A program made the position numbers and the translations under genes. A stretch of 64,000 nt of DNA from Lysobacter enzymogenes. GTDB taxonomy: Bacteria; Pseudomonadota; Gammaproteobacteria; Xanthomonadales; Xanthomonadaceae. The DNA lies in the NCBI RefSeq assembly GCF_023617245.1, contig NZ_CP067396.1, forward strand, positions 1,488,001 to 1,552,000, given 5' to 3'. The notes below the pieces were generated by a model, which was not told the DNA's origin, made no database searches, and saw only the letters and a list, made by a program, of their open reading frames with translations. This document shows positions 45,709 to 57,935 of the stretch, one piece after another (within the stretch, counting starts at the first letter, position 1; the number at the start of each line of letters is the position of its first letter).

Positions 45709-47142
45709 ATGGACGTTCTTTCGACTTTGGTGAAGGCCAGCTACCTGGTCGCGGCGACCCTGTTCCTGCTCGGCCTGCAGCGCATGGCCTCGCCGGTGAC
45801 CGCGCGCAGCGGCATCCGCTGGGCCGGCGCGGGAATGATCATCGCCACCGTGGCGACGTTCTTCCTGCCGGGCCTGCACAACCTCGGCCTGATCGCGACG
45901 GCGGTGCTGCTGGGCACGGCGGCGGCGTGGGTCTCGGGCAAGAAGGTGGCGATCACCGACATGCCGCAGATGGTCGCGCTGTACAACGGCATGGGCGGCG
46001 GCTCGGCCGCGGCGATCGGCGCAGTGGAACTGCTGCGGCTGTCGTGGAAGCTGCCGGCCGACCCGCTGCAGGCGCAGCTCGAGCACGGCGTGGTCGCGAT
46101 GCACACGCCGAGCATCGCGCTGGTGCTGGCGATGGTCGGCGCGGCGATCGGCGCGGTGTCGCTGTCGGGTTCGGTGATCGCCTGGGCCAAGCTCGACGGC
46201 CGCCTGGACAAGCGCGTGGTGTTCCCCGGCCAGCAGGCGTTCAACGCCCTGGTCGCGCTGGCGATGGTGGTGCTGGGCGTGGCCGCGGTGATGACCTTGA
46301 ACAGCGGCATCATCATCGCCTTCATCCTGGTGGCGCTGGCGCTGGGCGTACTGATGACCCTGCCGATCGGCGGCGCCGACATGCCGGTGGTGATCTCGCT
46401 GTACAACGCCTTCACCGGCCTGGCGGTGGCGTTCGAAGGCTATGTGCTCGGCAACGAGGCGCTGATCATCGCCGGCACCATGGTCGGCGCGGCCGGCATG
46501 CTGCTGACCCGCCTGATGGCCAAGGCGATGAACCGGCCGATCAGCGGCGTGCTGTTCTCCAACTTCGGCGGCGGCGGCCAGGCGCAGGAGATCGCCGGCA
46601 CCCAGAAGCCGATCGAAGCCGGCGACGTGGCCGCGATGATGGCCTTCGCCGAGCGCGTGGTGATCGTGCCCGGCTACGGCCTGGCGGTGGCGCAGGCGCA
46701 GCACAAGATCTGGGAGCTGACCCAGAAGCTGACCGAGCGCGGAGTCAAGGTGAAGTTCGCGATCCACCCGGTCGCCGGGCGCATGCCGGGCCACATGAAC
46801 GTGCTGCTGGCCGAGGCCGGCGTGCCGTACGACATGATCGCCGACATGGACGACATCAACCCCGAGTTCGCCACCACCGACGTGTCGCTGGTGATCGGCG
46901 CCAACGACGTGGTGAACCCGGTCGCCAAGACCGACCCGGCCTCGCCGATCTACGGCATGCCGATCCTCGACGTGATCAACTCGCGCAACACCATCGTGAT
47001 CAAGCGCGGCAAGGGCACGGGTTTCGCCGGCATCGAGAACGCGCTGTTCTACGCCGACAACACGCGCATGCTGTACGGCGACGGTGCGGAGATGGCGAGC
47101 GCGCTGGTGTCGGAGCTCAAGGCGCTCGACGGCGGGCATTGA
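45709..47142 (+). CDS. pntB: NAD(P) transhydrogenase beta subunit
   Basis: 477 residues. Membrane part with about nine helices (LVKASYLVAATLFLLGLQRM to MVGAAGMLLTRLMAKAMNRP), then the NADP-binding domain III with VIVPGYGLAVAQAQHKIWEL, FAIHPVAGRMPGHMNVLLAEA and VIGANDVVNPVA. Complete and normal in length. A 140-bp gap follows pntAB. The enzyme couples proton import to NADPH formation in the inner membrane. Confidence 0.94.
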   Translation: MDVLSTLVKASYLVAATLFLLGLQRMASPVTARSGIRWAGAGMIIATVATFFLPGLHNLGLIATAVLLGTAAAWVSGKKVAITDMPQMVALYNGMGGGSAAAIGAVELLRLSWKLPADPLQAQLEHGVVAMHTPSIALVLAMVGAAIGAVSLSGSVIAWAKLDGRLDKRVVFPGQQAFNALVALAMVVLGVAAVMTLNSGIIIAFILVALALGVLMTLPIGGADMPVVISLYNAFTGLAVAFEGYVLGNEALIIAGTMVGAAGMLLTRLMAKAMNRPISGVLFSNFGGGGQAQEIAGTQKPIEAGDVAAMMAFAERVVIVPGYGLAVAQAQHKIWELTQKLTERGVKVKFAIHPVAGRMPGHMNVLLAEAGVPYDMIADMDDINPEFATTDVSLVIGANDVVNPVAKTDPASPIYGMPILDVINSRNTIVIKRGKGTGFAGIENALFYADNTRMLYGDGAEMASALVSELKALDGGH

Positions 47143-47211
47143 GCCGTCTTTCGCGGGCGGAAGCGGGCGCGGGCGCGCATGCGCCCGCATCGCGGCGGAC
47201 AGCGCCGCGGC

Positions 47212-47685
47212 TTAATTGCCGCCGCGAATCCGCAAGGTCAGGCCTTTGAGGAAGTTGCGCAGCATCTGATCGCCGCAGAGGCGGAAGTTCTTGTGGTCGC
47301 TCTGGCGGAACAGCGCGCTCAACTCCGGTTTCGAAACCGGGAAGCCGGCATCGGCGAAGGCCTGATGCATGTCGAGGTCCTTGAGCTCGAAGGCGACGCG
47401 CAATTTCTTCAGCACCAGATTGTTGCTGACGCGCTTTTCCAGCGGGCGCGGCGGCAGGCTTTCGTCGCGGCCGCGATAATGGAACACCAGGCCGTCGAGG
47501 AAGCGCGCGAGCACGGCGTCGTCGCAGGGCGCGTAGCCTTCGTCCTCGTCTTTCTTTAGGAAGGCCTGCACGTCGGCTTTCTCGATCGCGAACGCGGGAT
47601 CGGCCAGATGGACGAGATCGACCACTTTCTGGTCGCTCAGGTCGAGCATGTAACGGATGCTGCGCAGTACGTCGTTGGCGATCAT
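47212..47685 (-). CDS. DUF1456 family protein (YehS-like)
   Basis: 157 residues. Two copies of a helical repeat: NDVLRSIRYMLDLSDQKVVDL and NLVLKKLRVAFELKDLDMHQA, each followed by an F-x-K-rich segment (FLKKDEDEGY, LFRQSDHKNFRLCGDQMLRN). This matches the duplicated DUF1456 architecture. The function is not known; its surroundings do not define a pathway. AGGA precedes ATG 47685. Confidence 0.88.
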   Translation of the reverse strand: MIANDVLRSIRYMLDLSDQKVVDLVHLADPAFAIEKADVQAFLKKDEDEGYAPCDDAVLARFLDGLVFHYRGRDESLPPRPLEKRVSNNLVLKKLRVAFELKDLDMHQAFADAGFPVSKPELSALFRQSDHKNFRLCGDQMLRNFLKGLTLRIRGGN

Positions 47686-47906
47686 GGTCTGTCCTGCCGG
47701 CCGCTTGGCGGAGCGCGGCGATAGTGCCGTGCCGACGCCGCATGCGGCGGCCGGGACGGTAGGGGGCGAGGACGGATTCTCGCATTTCGGGCGGGGCGAG
47801 GCTTGGGCGGATCGGGTTTTCCGGGCCCGCGGTCGAAAAGCGCCGCCGCACAGGCCCTGCAACGCGGCTGGATTGGCGTAGGCGCGGCAGGCGGGTCTTG
47901 CCGGAA

Positions 47907-48413
47907 TCAGCGCGCGTGCCGGCCACTCTTCGCGTTCAGGGCGCGATTGACCGCCCAGGCGATCGGCCAGGCTACGAACACGACATGGACCAGGATGCTC
48001 AGCCCGATCCATACCGGATCCGGCGGTAGCCCCTTCATGCCGGCGCGCGAGAGCGGCACGACGATGAAGTTCATCGCCACGAACAGCCACAGGCCGTACA
48101 AGGTCGCTGCCAGCCACGGGCTGCGCCGCATCCACGCCAGCTTGCTCGCGCCGATGGCGTAGGCCGCGGCCATCAGCACCGCGATGAAGCAGTGCAGCAA
48201 CAGGCCCAACGCGGCGGTGCCGGCGCCGCCGGCGAGCGCGGCCTCGCGCCCGATCAGGCCGGAAGCGACGCTGTGCAGCACGCGTTCGGCCGGCACGCCC
48301 TTGGTCAGGCCCCAGTAACCGATCGCGTAACCGATATCGAGGATGGCGGCGATAAGCCCGCCGATCAGAGTCCACAGCGGCAAGGAGCGGGCGGAGCGGA
48401 GGGCGGCGGTCAT
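47907..48413 (-). CDS. Hypothetical four-helix membrane protein
   Basis: 168 residues with four predicted membrane helices: LPLWTLIGGLIAAILDIGYAI, AALGLLLHCFIAVLMAAAYAI, LAATLYGLWLFVAMNFIVVPL, and ILVHVVFVAWPIAWAVNRAL. DxGYAIGYWG and a His in helix 2 are the only notable polar residues. No specific family recognised with confidence. Lies downstream of the AraC gene on the same strand. Confidence 0.7.
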   Translation of the reverse strand: MTAALRSARSLPLWTLIGGLIAAILDIGYAIGYWGLTKGVPAERVLHSVASGLIGREAALAGGAGTAALGLLLHCFIAVLMAAAYAIGASKLAWMRRSPWLAATLYGLWLFVAMNFIVVPLSRAGMKGLPPDPVWIGLSILVHVVFVAWPIAWAVNRALNAKSGRHAR

Positions 48414-48508
48414 GGCGGGCTCGGTGGCGGGTGGGCCGCGCCGGCGGGGCCGCTGCGGCGGAAGGGATTGCCGGCGCTACGCGGCGTCGGCGCGCGAAGA
48501 GGCGGCGC

Positions 48509-49438
48509 TCACGCCGCGCGGCCGCGGGCGAGGCGCGCGCCCTCCGCGCGCCGCGCCTGGGTCGCGGTGACGCCGAACGAGTTCTTGAACGCGCGGCAGA
48601 ACGCGCTCTGGCTTTCGAAGCCGAGCGCCTCGGTGATCTCGCACACCGGCATGCGGGTGTCGCGGACCATGCGCCAGGCGCGGTCCGAGCGCAGCCGCGC
48701 GGCGTACTCGGTCGGGGTCTCGTCGAACACGTCGCGGTAGATCCGGATCAGGTGGCAGGGCGAGTAGCTGGCGCTGCGCGCGAGCCGGCCCAGGTCCAGG
48801 CGCACGTCGGGATGGCGGCGGATCAGGTGTTGCACGCGCAGCAGCCGCAACAGCGTCTGCTGGCGCCGGCGCAGGGTGCGGCCGCTGCAGCGCGCCAGCC
48901 GTTCCAGCAACTCGCGCTGTTCTTCGCGCAGCAACTCGGCGAGGGTGCGCAGCAAGGTCGGGCCGCTAGCGGCCAGTTCGGCCGGCCGCGCACCCAACCG
49001 CGCCAACCGCACCAGCAGCCGGCGCGCGTCGCGCGCGGCGACGCCTTCCCAGGGGAACAGTTCGCTGCCCAGCGCCTGCGGCGCCCCGGCCAGGTGCGGT
49101 TTCCAGGCCGCTTCCGGGCCGCACAGGCACAGCCACCAGCACGGGCCGCGCGCGCCGCTGCGCACGCGGCCGTCGCGCCAGACCTGCAGATGGCCGGGGG
49201 CGAGGTCCCAGGCGCTGTCGGCCGCTTCCAGCCGCAGCGGACCCTGCAGCGGCAGCCACAGCGACAGCCAGCCCGGCGGCAGGTCCAGCTGCACGGCGCG
49301 GCCGGAGGCGCAGACCAGGTGCAAGCCGGCGGGCGTGGGCGACCACGGCCTGTTCAGGTCCAGCGACGGGCCCGGATGCGCGCCGGCTCCCAGGTCCAGA
49401 TGCTCGGCGAAACGGATGCGGTGATGGTGCACGCTCAT
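48509..49438 (-). CDS. AraC-family transcriptional regulator
   Basis: 309 residues. The C-terminal double HTH is about 200-295: LDLGRLARSASYSPCHLIRIYRD, YAARLRSDRAWRMVRDT, ITEALGFESQSAFCRAFKNSF. The N-terminal 170 residues form a variable sensor-like region rich in Trp (AWDLAPGHLQVWRDGRV). Divergent from the MocR gene; target genes unknown. The four-helix membrane protein gene is 96 bp downstream. Confidence 0.87.
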   Translation of the reverse strand: MSVHHHRIRFAEHLDLGAGAHPGPSLDLNRPWSPTPAGLHLVCASGRAVQLDLPPGWLSLWLPLQGPLRLEAADSAWDLAPGHLQVWRDGRVRSGARGPCWWLCLCGPEAAWKPHLAGAPQALGSELFPWEGVAARDARRLLVRLARLGARPAELAASGPTLLRTLAELLREEQRELLERLARCSGRTLRRRQQTLLRLLRVQHLIRRHPDVRLDLGRLARSASYSPCHLIRIYRDVFDETPTEYAARLRSDRAWRMVRDTRMPVCEITEALGFESQSAFCRAFKNSFGVTATQARRAEGARLARGRAA

Positions 49439-49739
49439 TGCGGCCCTCGGCGTCGTCGCGGTGCGGCGTGAATGCCGCGGTTGGTTCCTAAGCTAGCCAC
49501 CTCGGTCGCGCATCAGGAGGGCCAATTTCCAGGGCGACGAAGGAGCCAATCCGACGCGACCGGTGCCTGCGCCGACGCGCCCGGCAACGGATTCGGGGCC
49601 TGGGACGGCCGCGGTTGCGCGGCCAGCGCGGGCTCGATGTGCCGCGACCGGCAGGCCGCGCCGACGGCTCGCCAGCCGGCGGCGGGCTTGGCACACTCGC
49701 GGCGAGCGCGGCCCGAGGGGGCCAATCGGGAGTGCGCGG
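49439..49739. promoter_or_regulatory. Divergent intergenic region between araC-like and mocR-like genes
   Basis: About 300 bp separating two divergent regulators; it should hold both promoters. No clear -35/-10 boxes or operators could be picked out of the very GC-rich sequence. Confidence 0.4.
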
Positions 49740-51197
49740 ATGTACCTGCCGTTGGATGGCCGCGGCCCGTTGCACGGCCAATTGGTCCGCTCGCTCAAGG
49801 ACGCGGTGCTGGCCGGCCGGCTGCCGGCCGGGATGCGCTTCCCGCCGAGCCGGCTGCTGGCCCAGGAACTGGGGCTGTCGCGCAACACCGTGCTGGCCGC
49901 CTACGAGCAACTGCGCGCGGAGGGCTTCATGCAGGCGCGGGTCGGTTCGGGCAGTTTCGTGGTCCTGCCCGGCGCGCCGGCGCAGCCGCGCAGCGAGCCG
50001 CCGGCGCGGATCCCGGCGCAGAGCGACTACGCGCGCCGCCTGCGCCGCTACCACGACCACGCCAACATCCCCGGCCGGCGCCTGCCCGGCACCGTGCACA
50101 GCTTCCAGTACGGAGTGCCGTTCACCAATCCGCTGCTGACCTCGGCCTGGGCGCGCGCGCTGTCGCACGCGGCCGCCTATACGCCGCCGAACTACCCGGC
50201 CGCGCAGGGCCTGCCGGCGTTGCGCGCGGCGGTGTGCGAGTACCTGTCGCTGCGCCGCGGCGTGCGCGCCGCGCCCGAGGACGTGGTGATCGTCGCCGGC
50301 ACCCAGCAGGCGATCAGCCTCGCCGCGCGGGTGCTGCTCGACGAAGGCGACGAGGTCGCGCTCGAGGACCCGCAGTACTTCGCCGTGCGCGAAGCGCTGC
50401 AGATCCACGGCGCGCGGCTGCTGCCGATCCCGGTCGACCGCGAAGGCCTGCGCACCGACCTGCTGCCCGAGCGGCCGCCGCGGCTGATCTGCGTGACGCC
50501 CTCGCACCAGTTCCCGACCGGCGCGCTGATGTCGCTGCCGCGCCGGCGCGCGCTGTTGGACTACGCGCGCCGCCACGAGTGCTGGATCTTCGAGGACGAC
50601 TACGACGGCGAGTTCCGCTTCGACGCGCAGCCGCACGCGGCGCTGTACGGCCTCGACGACGCGCGCCGCACCCTGTACGTGGGCACGTTCTCGAAAGTGC
50701 TGTTCCCGTCGCTGCGGCTGGGCTACCTGGTGGTGCCGCCGGGGCTGCGCGAGGACTTCGTCTCGGCCAAGTGGGCCGACGATTTCGGCTCGCCGGGGAT
50801 CGAGCAGGCGGCGCTGGCCCACTTCCTCGCCGACGGTGGCTTCGAGCGCCACCTGCGCCGCACCGCCAAGACCCTGCGCCAGCGCCGCGAAGCCCTGCTG
50901 GCGGCGCTGCGCCGGCTGGCCGGCGACGCGCTGGAGATCCAGGACTCGCGCGCCGGCATGCACCTGCTGGTGTGGTTGCGCGGCTGCACCCCGGCGCAGG
51001 GCGACGCGTTCGTCGCCCATGCCCAGGCGCGCGGGCTGGGGCTGTACTCGGTCGCGCCGTGCTACATGCAGGCGCCCGTACGCGCGGGTCTGCTGTTCGG
51101 CTACGGCGCCCTGTCGGTGGCCGAGATCGAAGAAGCGGCGCGGCTGTTCGCGGCCTGCCTGGACGAGATGGAGTTCGCCGCCGCGCCGGCGGCGTGA
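49740..51197 (+). CDS. MocR/PdxR-type GntR-aminotransferase regulator
   Basis: 485 residues. Winged-helix GntR domain 1-75 (LVRSLKDAVLAGRLPAGMRF, LSRNTVLAAYEQLRAEGFMQ), then a class I aminotransferase-like domain with GLPALRAAVCEYL, GTQQAISLAARVLLDEGD and VTPSHQFPTGALMSLPRR, EDDYDGEFRF, and the PLP-lysine region GTFSKVLFPSLRLGYLV. MocR proteins sense PLP or amino compounds. The ATG at 49740 places the HTH at the correct distance. Confidence 0.9.
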   Translation: MYLPLDGRGPLHGQLVRSLKDAVLAGRLPAGMRFPPSRLLAQELGLSRNTVLAAYEQLRAEGFMQARVGSGSFVVLPGAPAQPRSEPPARIPAQSDYARRLRRYHDHANIPGRRLPGTVHSFQYGVPFTNPLLTSAWARALSHAAAYTPPNYPAAQGLPALRAAVCEYLSLRRGVRAAPEDVVIVAGTQQAISLAARVLLDEGDEVALEDPQYFAVREALQIHGARLLPIPVDREGLRTDLLPERPPRLICVTPSHQFPTGALMSLPRRRALLDYARRHECWIFEDDYDGEFRFDAQPHAALYGLDDARRTLYVGTFSKVLFPSLRLGYLVVPPGLREDFVSAKWADDFGSPGIEQAALAHFLADGGFERHLRRTAKTLRQRREALLAALRRLAGDALEIQDSRAGMHLLVWLRGCTPAQGDAFVAHAQARGLGLYSVAPCYMQAPVRAGLLFGYGALSVAEIEEAARLFAACLDEMEFAAAPAA

Positions 51198-51224
51198 GCC
51201 GGATGCGCGGGCGGCAGCCGAAGC

Positions 51225-51375
51225 CTCCTGTAGGAGCTGCGCGAGCTGCGACCGCGACAACGCGGCTACGGCGAGGCTTTCGGCGCGAGCGGTGACCCCG
51301 CGGTCGCGGCTTGCGCCGCTCCTACAGGTAGATCGCGTGGCGGCCGAGCCCCTGTAGGAGCTGCGACCGCGACAA
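51225..51375. repeat. Composite family-C REP element with conserved linker
   Basis: Family-C elements at 51225-51259, 51300-51328 (inverted) and 51349-51375. The segment from about 51250 to 51345, including the linker and the trailing TAGATCGCGTGGCGGCCG, is similar to 62467-62560. Located between the mocR-like gene and the convergent membrane-protein gene. Confidence 0.85.
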
Positions 51376-51411
51376 TTCAGCTACGGCGGGCCTTCCGGCG
51401 CGGGCGGCCGC

Positions 51412-51852
51412 TCAGCGCGACGCCACCGCCGCGACCATCAGGCCGATCGCGATCCAGATCAGTTCCGGTCCGGCGTTGGCGAGGTGGAACAGGGTCCAGA
51501 ACAGGTTCGGGCCGAGCTTGGTCGCCGAACTGGCCAGGTCCAGGCCGAACGGGCCGCTGAGCTGGCCGGCGACGATGCCCCAGTTGGCGACCAGCACGAT
51601 CAGCGCGGTCGCGATCAGGCCCAGGGCGGCGCGGGTCCAGCCGCGGCGCCAGCCGCCCAGGCGCAGCATCCAGGCGATGTCCAGCGCTCCCAGCACCGCC
51701 AGCCAGGCCAGTTGCCGGTCCAGGCTCACCGCCGCCAGGGTCCAGAACGCGGCGAAGCCGAACGTGCCCAGGGCCAGCAGCAGCCAGGAGTACAGGCGGA
51801 CGCGGCCGGCGACGGGCGGGGCGGGGCGGTCGGGCGGGGCGGCGACGGTCAT
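51412..51852 (-). CDS. Hypothetical membrane protein
   Basis: 146 residues with four hydrophobic helices (SWLLLALGTFGFAAFWTLAAV, LAWLAVLGALDIAWML, ALGLIATALIVLVANWGIVA, ANAGPELIWIAIGLMVAAVA). Resembles small uncharacterised xanthomonad membrane proteins; no motif indicates function. Divergent from sufT, 102 bp apart. Confidence 0.65.
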   Translation of the reverse strand: MTVAAPPDRPAPPVAGRVRLYSWLLLALGTFGFAAFWTLAAVSLDRQLAWLAVLGALDIAWMLRLGGWRRGWTRAALGLIATALIVLVANWGIVAGQLSGPFGLDLASSATKLGPNLFWTLFHLANAGPELIWIAIGLMVAAVASR

Positions 51853-51954
51853 CGGCGGAACACTGTGGACGGGGGCAAGCCCTACAGCATAGCCGGCCGG
51901 GCCCGGTACAATCGCCGGTCTTGTGCTGCGGCACGGCACCCCCATTTCTCCCGC

Positions 51955-52506
51955 ATGTATTCCCGCAGCAGCGAACCCGTCCGTTTCGAGCGCGATTGCG
52001 CCGTGGTCATGGTGCCGCAAGGCGAGCAGGTGACCCTGCCGGCCGGCAGTGTCGGCTACATCACCCAGGCCCTGGGCGGCAGTTACACCGTCTTCGTCGA
52101 AGGCAACCTGTTCCGCATCCACGGCCGCGACGCCGACGCCATCGGCAAGGAGCCGCCGGAGCCGCTGGAGCTGCCCGAGGGCGCCGACGACGAAGCCGTC
52201 GAGCGGCTGGTGTGGCAGCAGCTACGCACCTGCTTCGATCCGGAGATCCCGATCAACGTGGTCGAGCTGGGCCTGGTCTACGAGGCCGCGGTCAAGCACC
52301 GCGACGACGGCCAGCGCACGGTCGAGGTGCGCATGACCCTGACCGCGCCGGGCTGCGGCATGGGCGACATCCTGGTCGACGACGTGCGCAGCAAGCTGGA
52401 GATGATCCCGACCGTGGCCGAGGCCGACGTCGAGCTGGTGTTCGACCCGCCGTGGAACCGCAACATGATGTCCGAGGCGGCGCGGCTCGAAACCGGAATG
52501 CTGTAA
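51955..52506 (+). CDS. sufT: Putative Fe-S assembly protein SufT
   Basis: 183 residues. An N-terminal extension of about 75 residues with VPQGEQVTLPAGSVGYITQA is characteristic of SufT. The MIP18/DUF59 domain follows, containing DPEIPINVVELGLVYE and LTAPGCGMGDILVDDV with the conserved Cys. SufT helps Fe-S cluster maturation. ATG 51955 is taken because family members start here. Followed by a terminator. Confidence 0.88.
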   Translation: MYSRSSEPVRFERDCAVVMVPQGEQVTLPAGSVGYITQALGGSYTVFVEGNLFRIHGRDADAIGKEPPEPLELPEGADDEAVERLVWQQLRTCFDPEIPINVVELGLVYEAAVKHRDDGQRTVEVRMTLTAPGCGMGDILVDDVRSKLEMIPTVAEADVELVFDPPWNRNMMSEAARLETGML

Positions 52507-52558
52507 GCGACGGCATCCGCCATCGCGGTCGCCGCACCGCCGCGACCGCGGCGCATCG

Positions 52559-52583
52559 AACCCCGGCCCCGGCCGGGGTTTTT
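52559..52583 (+). terminator. Rho-independent terminator after sufT
   Basis: AACCCCGGCC-CCGG-CCGGGGTTTTT-type hairpin with a T-run, 52 bp after the sufT stop. Confidence 0.88.
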
Positions 52584-53252
52584 CGTTTGCGCGCGACCTG
52601 CGCGGAAGCGTCGCCGCGCGATGCGCGACGCCGAACGCGGAGCGGGCGCAGCGGATCGGCCGGTGTCGTCGATACCGTCCGGACGCGCCACCGCGCACGC
52701 GCGATCCCGCATCGCGCGCGACGTGAAACCCCATCCGGCACGAACGTTCGCCACGCGCGCAACGGCGCGGCGCACATGCGCGCAGTACGCCGACGCATCG
52801 AATCACCTGCACGCTCGTGCTATCTGGCTGTCACGCGCGCGGTGTCGCGGCGCGATCACGAAAGTGCCAGTCGGGTTCACGCTTTGCCCACGAATTAACC
52901 GTTTCCATCGCATGGACTTCGCGTAGGCGCCTGCATAGGTTGTTGACCGCGGCCACAACGAACGCAGCGGCCGCGAACACCGCACGGCTCGCGCACTGCA
53001 CGCAACGCCACGCGCGAGACGCCACGGTATCCGCCGCACAACGCGGCATCGCTCGGGTTGGAATTCGTATCGCGAACGACAGTCGGTGCCGTACAGGCAT
53101 CGGCGGCGGACGGCTGCGCGCGGCGACAGTGCGCGCGGCCGGCGCCGGTGTCGGGGCTGCGCGCAGGCCGGGGGGCCATGCGTTGCGCGCAGCGCCCCGC
53201 CGCGCACCGCGGTCGTCGCGAACGGTTCCGCAATCTCACTCAGGAGACGCGC
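52584..53252. promoter_or_regulatory. Long upstream region of the first subtilase gene
   Basis: About 670 bp with no convincing gene: short open frames here are Arg/Ala-rich and lack ribosome-binding sites. A patch of lower GC around 52880-52945 (GAATTAACCGTTTCCATCG, GCATAGGTTGTTGACC) is the likeliest promoter zone. Confidence 0.45.
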
Positions 53253-55064
<1,812 letters not shown>

Positions 55065-55122
55065 GCGGCCGCATCGCGACCCGAGCGCCGCGCAGCTAGC
55101 GGCGCAACAGAGCGCTACACCG

Positions 55123-55155
55123 CCGCCGCCCGGCTTGCCGGGCGGCGGTTTTTTT
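55123..55155 (+). terminator. Terminator after subtilase 1
   Basis: Stem CCGCCGCCCGGC / GCCGGGCGGCGG with a TT loop, followed by seven T, 58 bp after the stop. Confidence 0.92.
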
Positions 55156-55582
55156 ATGCGCGCCAGCCCCGGCGGTCGGGCGATGCCGGCGGCTATCGGA
55201 CGTGCGCCGGGCCTCGCGCCAGCGACGACCGACCCGTCGAGCCGCGGCCAGGGACGCTCGACGGCATCGGCGGGCGGGGAGTGAGCAGGCACGGCGAGTG
55301 ATTTAGGACTTGTCTGAAAATCCGGAAAAGCGGACATCCGCAGGCAGGAACAAGCGTGACCGCGTCCGGATTCGACCAACGAAGCGTTCGGCGCGGAACC
55401 CAGACTGCCGCTTGCGCCGCCGCAAGGTCGCGCAACCGCCGCGTCGCCGCCGGCAGGTCGATCCAGCGCCATGCGCGCGCCTATCCGACGGATACGCGCA
55501 CGCCGGCGCGGACAGGGACCGCGCCGCCGCGCGCCGCACTCGCCGCGCTGTGCGGCCGTTGCCTGTTGGAGAGAAAAGCCCG
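55156..55582. promoter_or_regulatory. Upstream region of subtilase 2
   Basis: About 430 bp without a gene. A lower-GC patch at 55298-55335 (AGTGATTTAGGACTTGTC, TGAAAATCCGGAAAAGCGG) is a plausible promoter region. The last 30 bp hold the GGAGAG ribosome-binding site of subtilase 2. Confidence 0.4.
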
Positions 55583-57580
<1,998 letters not shown>

Positions 57581-57605
57581 ATCTTGATTTGCTATGAGCG
57601 TCACG

Positions 57606-57634
57606 AAAAACCCCGGCTTCGGCCGGGGTTTTTC
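57606..57634 (+). terminator. Terminator after subtilase 2
   Basis: AAAAACCCCGGC-TTCG-GCCGGGGTTTTT hairpin, 25 bp after the stop. Its core CCCCGGCTTCGGCCGGGG recurs after subtilases 3 and 4. Confidence 0.93.
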
Positions 57635-57935
57635 TTTGCCGTCCGCCACGCCCGGCCGCGTCGGCTTACGACGACGCAACAGGGCGCGGTTCCCACCCCT
57701 GCGAGACCGATGGAAATCCAGAACTGTGATACCGCTCGCGACTCTGCGCGTTGCTGAGGCTTTCATCCACCTTGTTGACGGTTCAGTTACACACGTAGCG
57801 TGTTATGGCGGACCGGGCAGCAACGAGTCCGTACACAAACAGCGTGGACGCTGGGTGTGCAGACAAGGACGTGGCCGCCAGACCACCACGCGTTGATACG
57901 CCGCGACGCGGCACTTCGATTTTGGGGGTTTCACC
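57635..57935. promoter_or_regulatory. Upstream region of subtilase 3
   Basis: Contains TGTGA-TACCGC-TCGCG (57726-57741), a half-match to a CRP/Clp site, and a possible promoter TTGACG (57776-57781) with TGTTAT (57801-57806) at 19-bp spacing. An ACAC-GTAGC-GTGT inverted repeat lies between the two boxes (57790-57802). Confidence 0.35.

Noticed and set aside
52621..52926. 101-codon frame upstream of subtilase 1
   Set aside because: No ribosome-binding site, composition typical of noise, and it spans the probable promoter zone.
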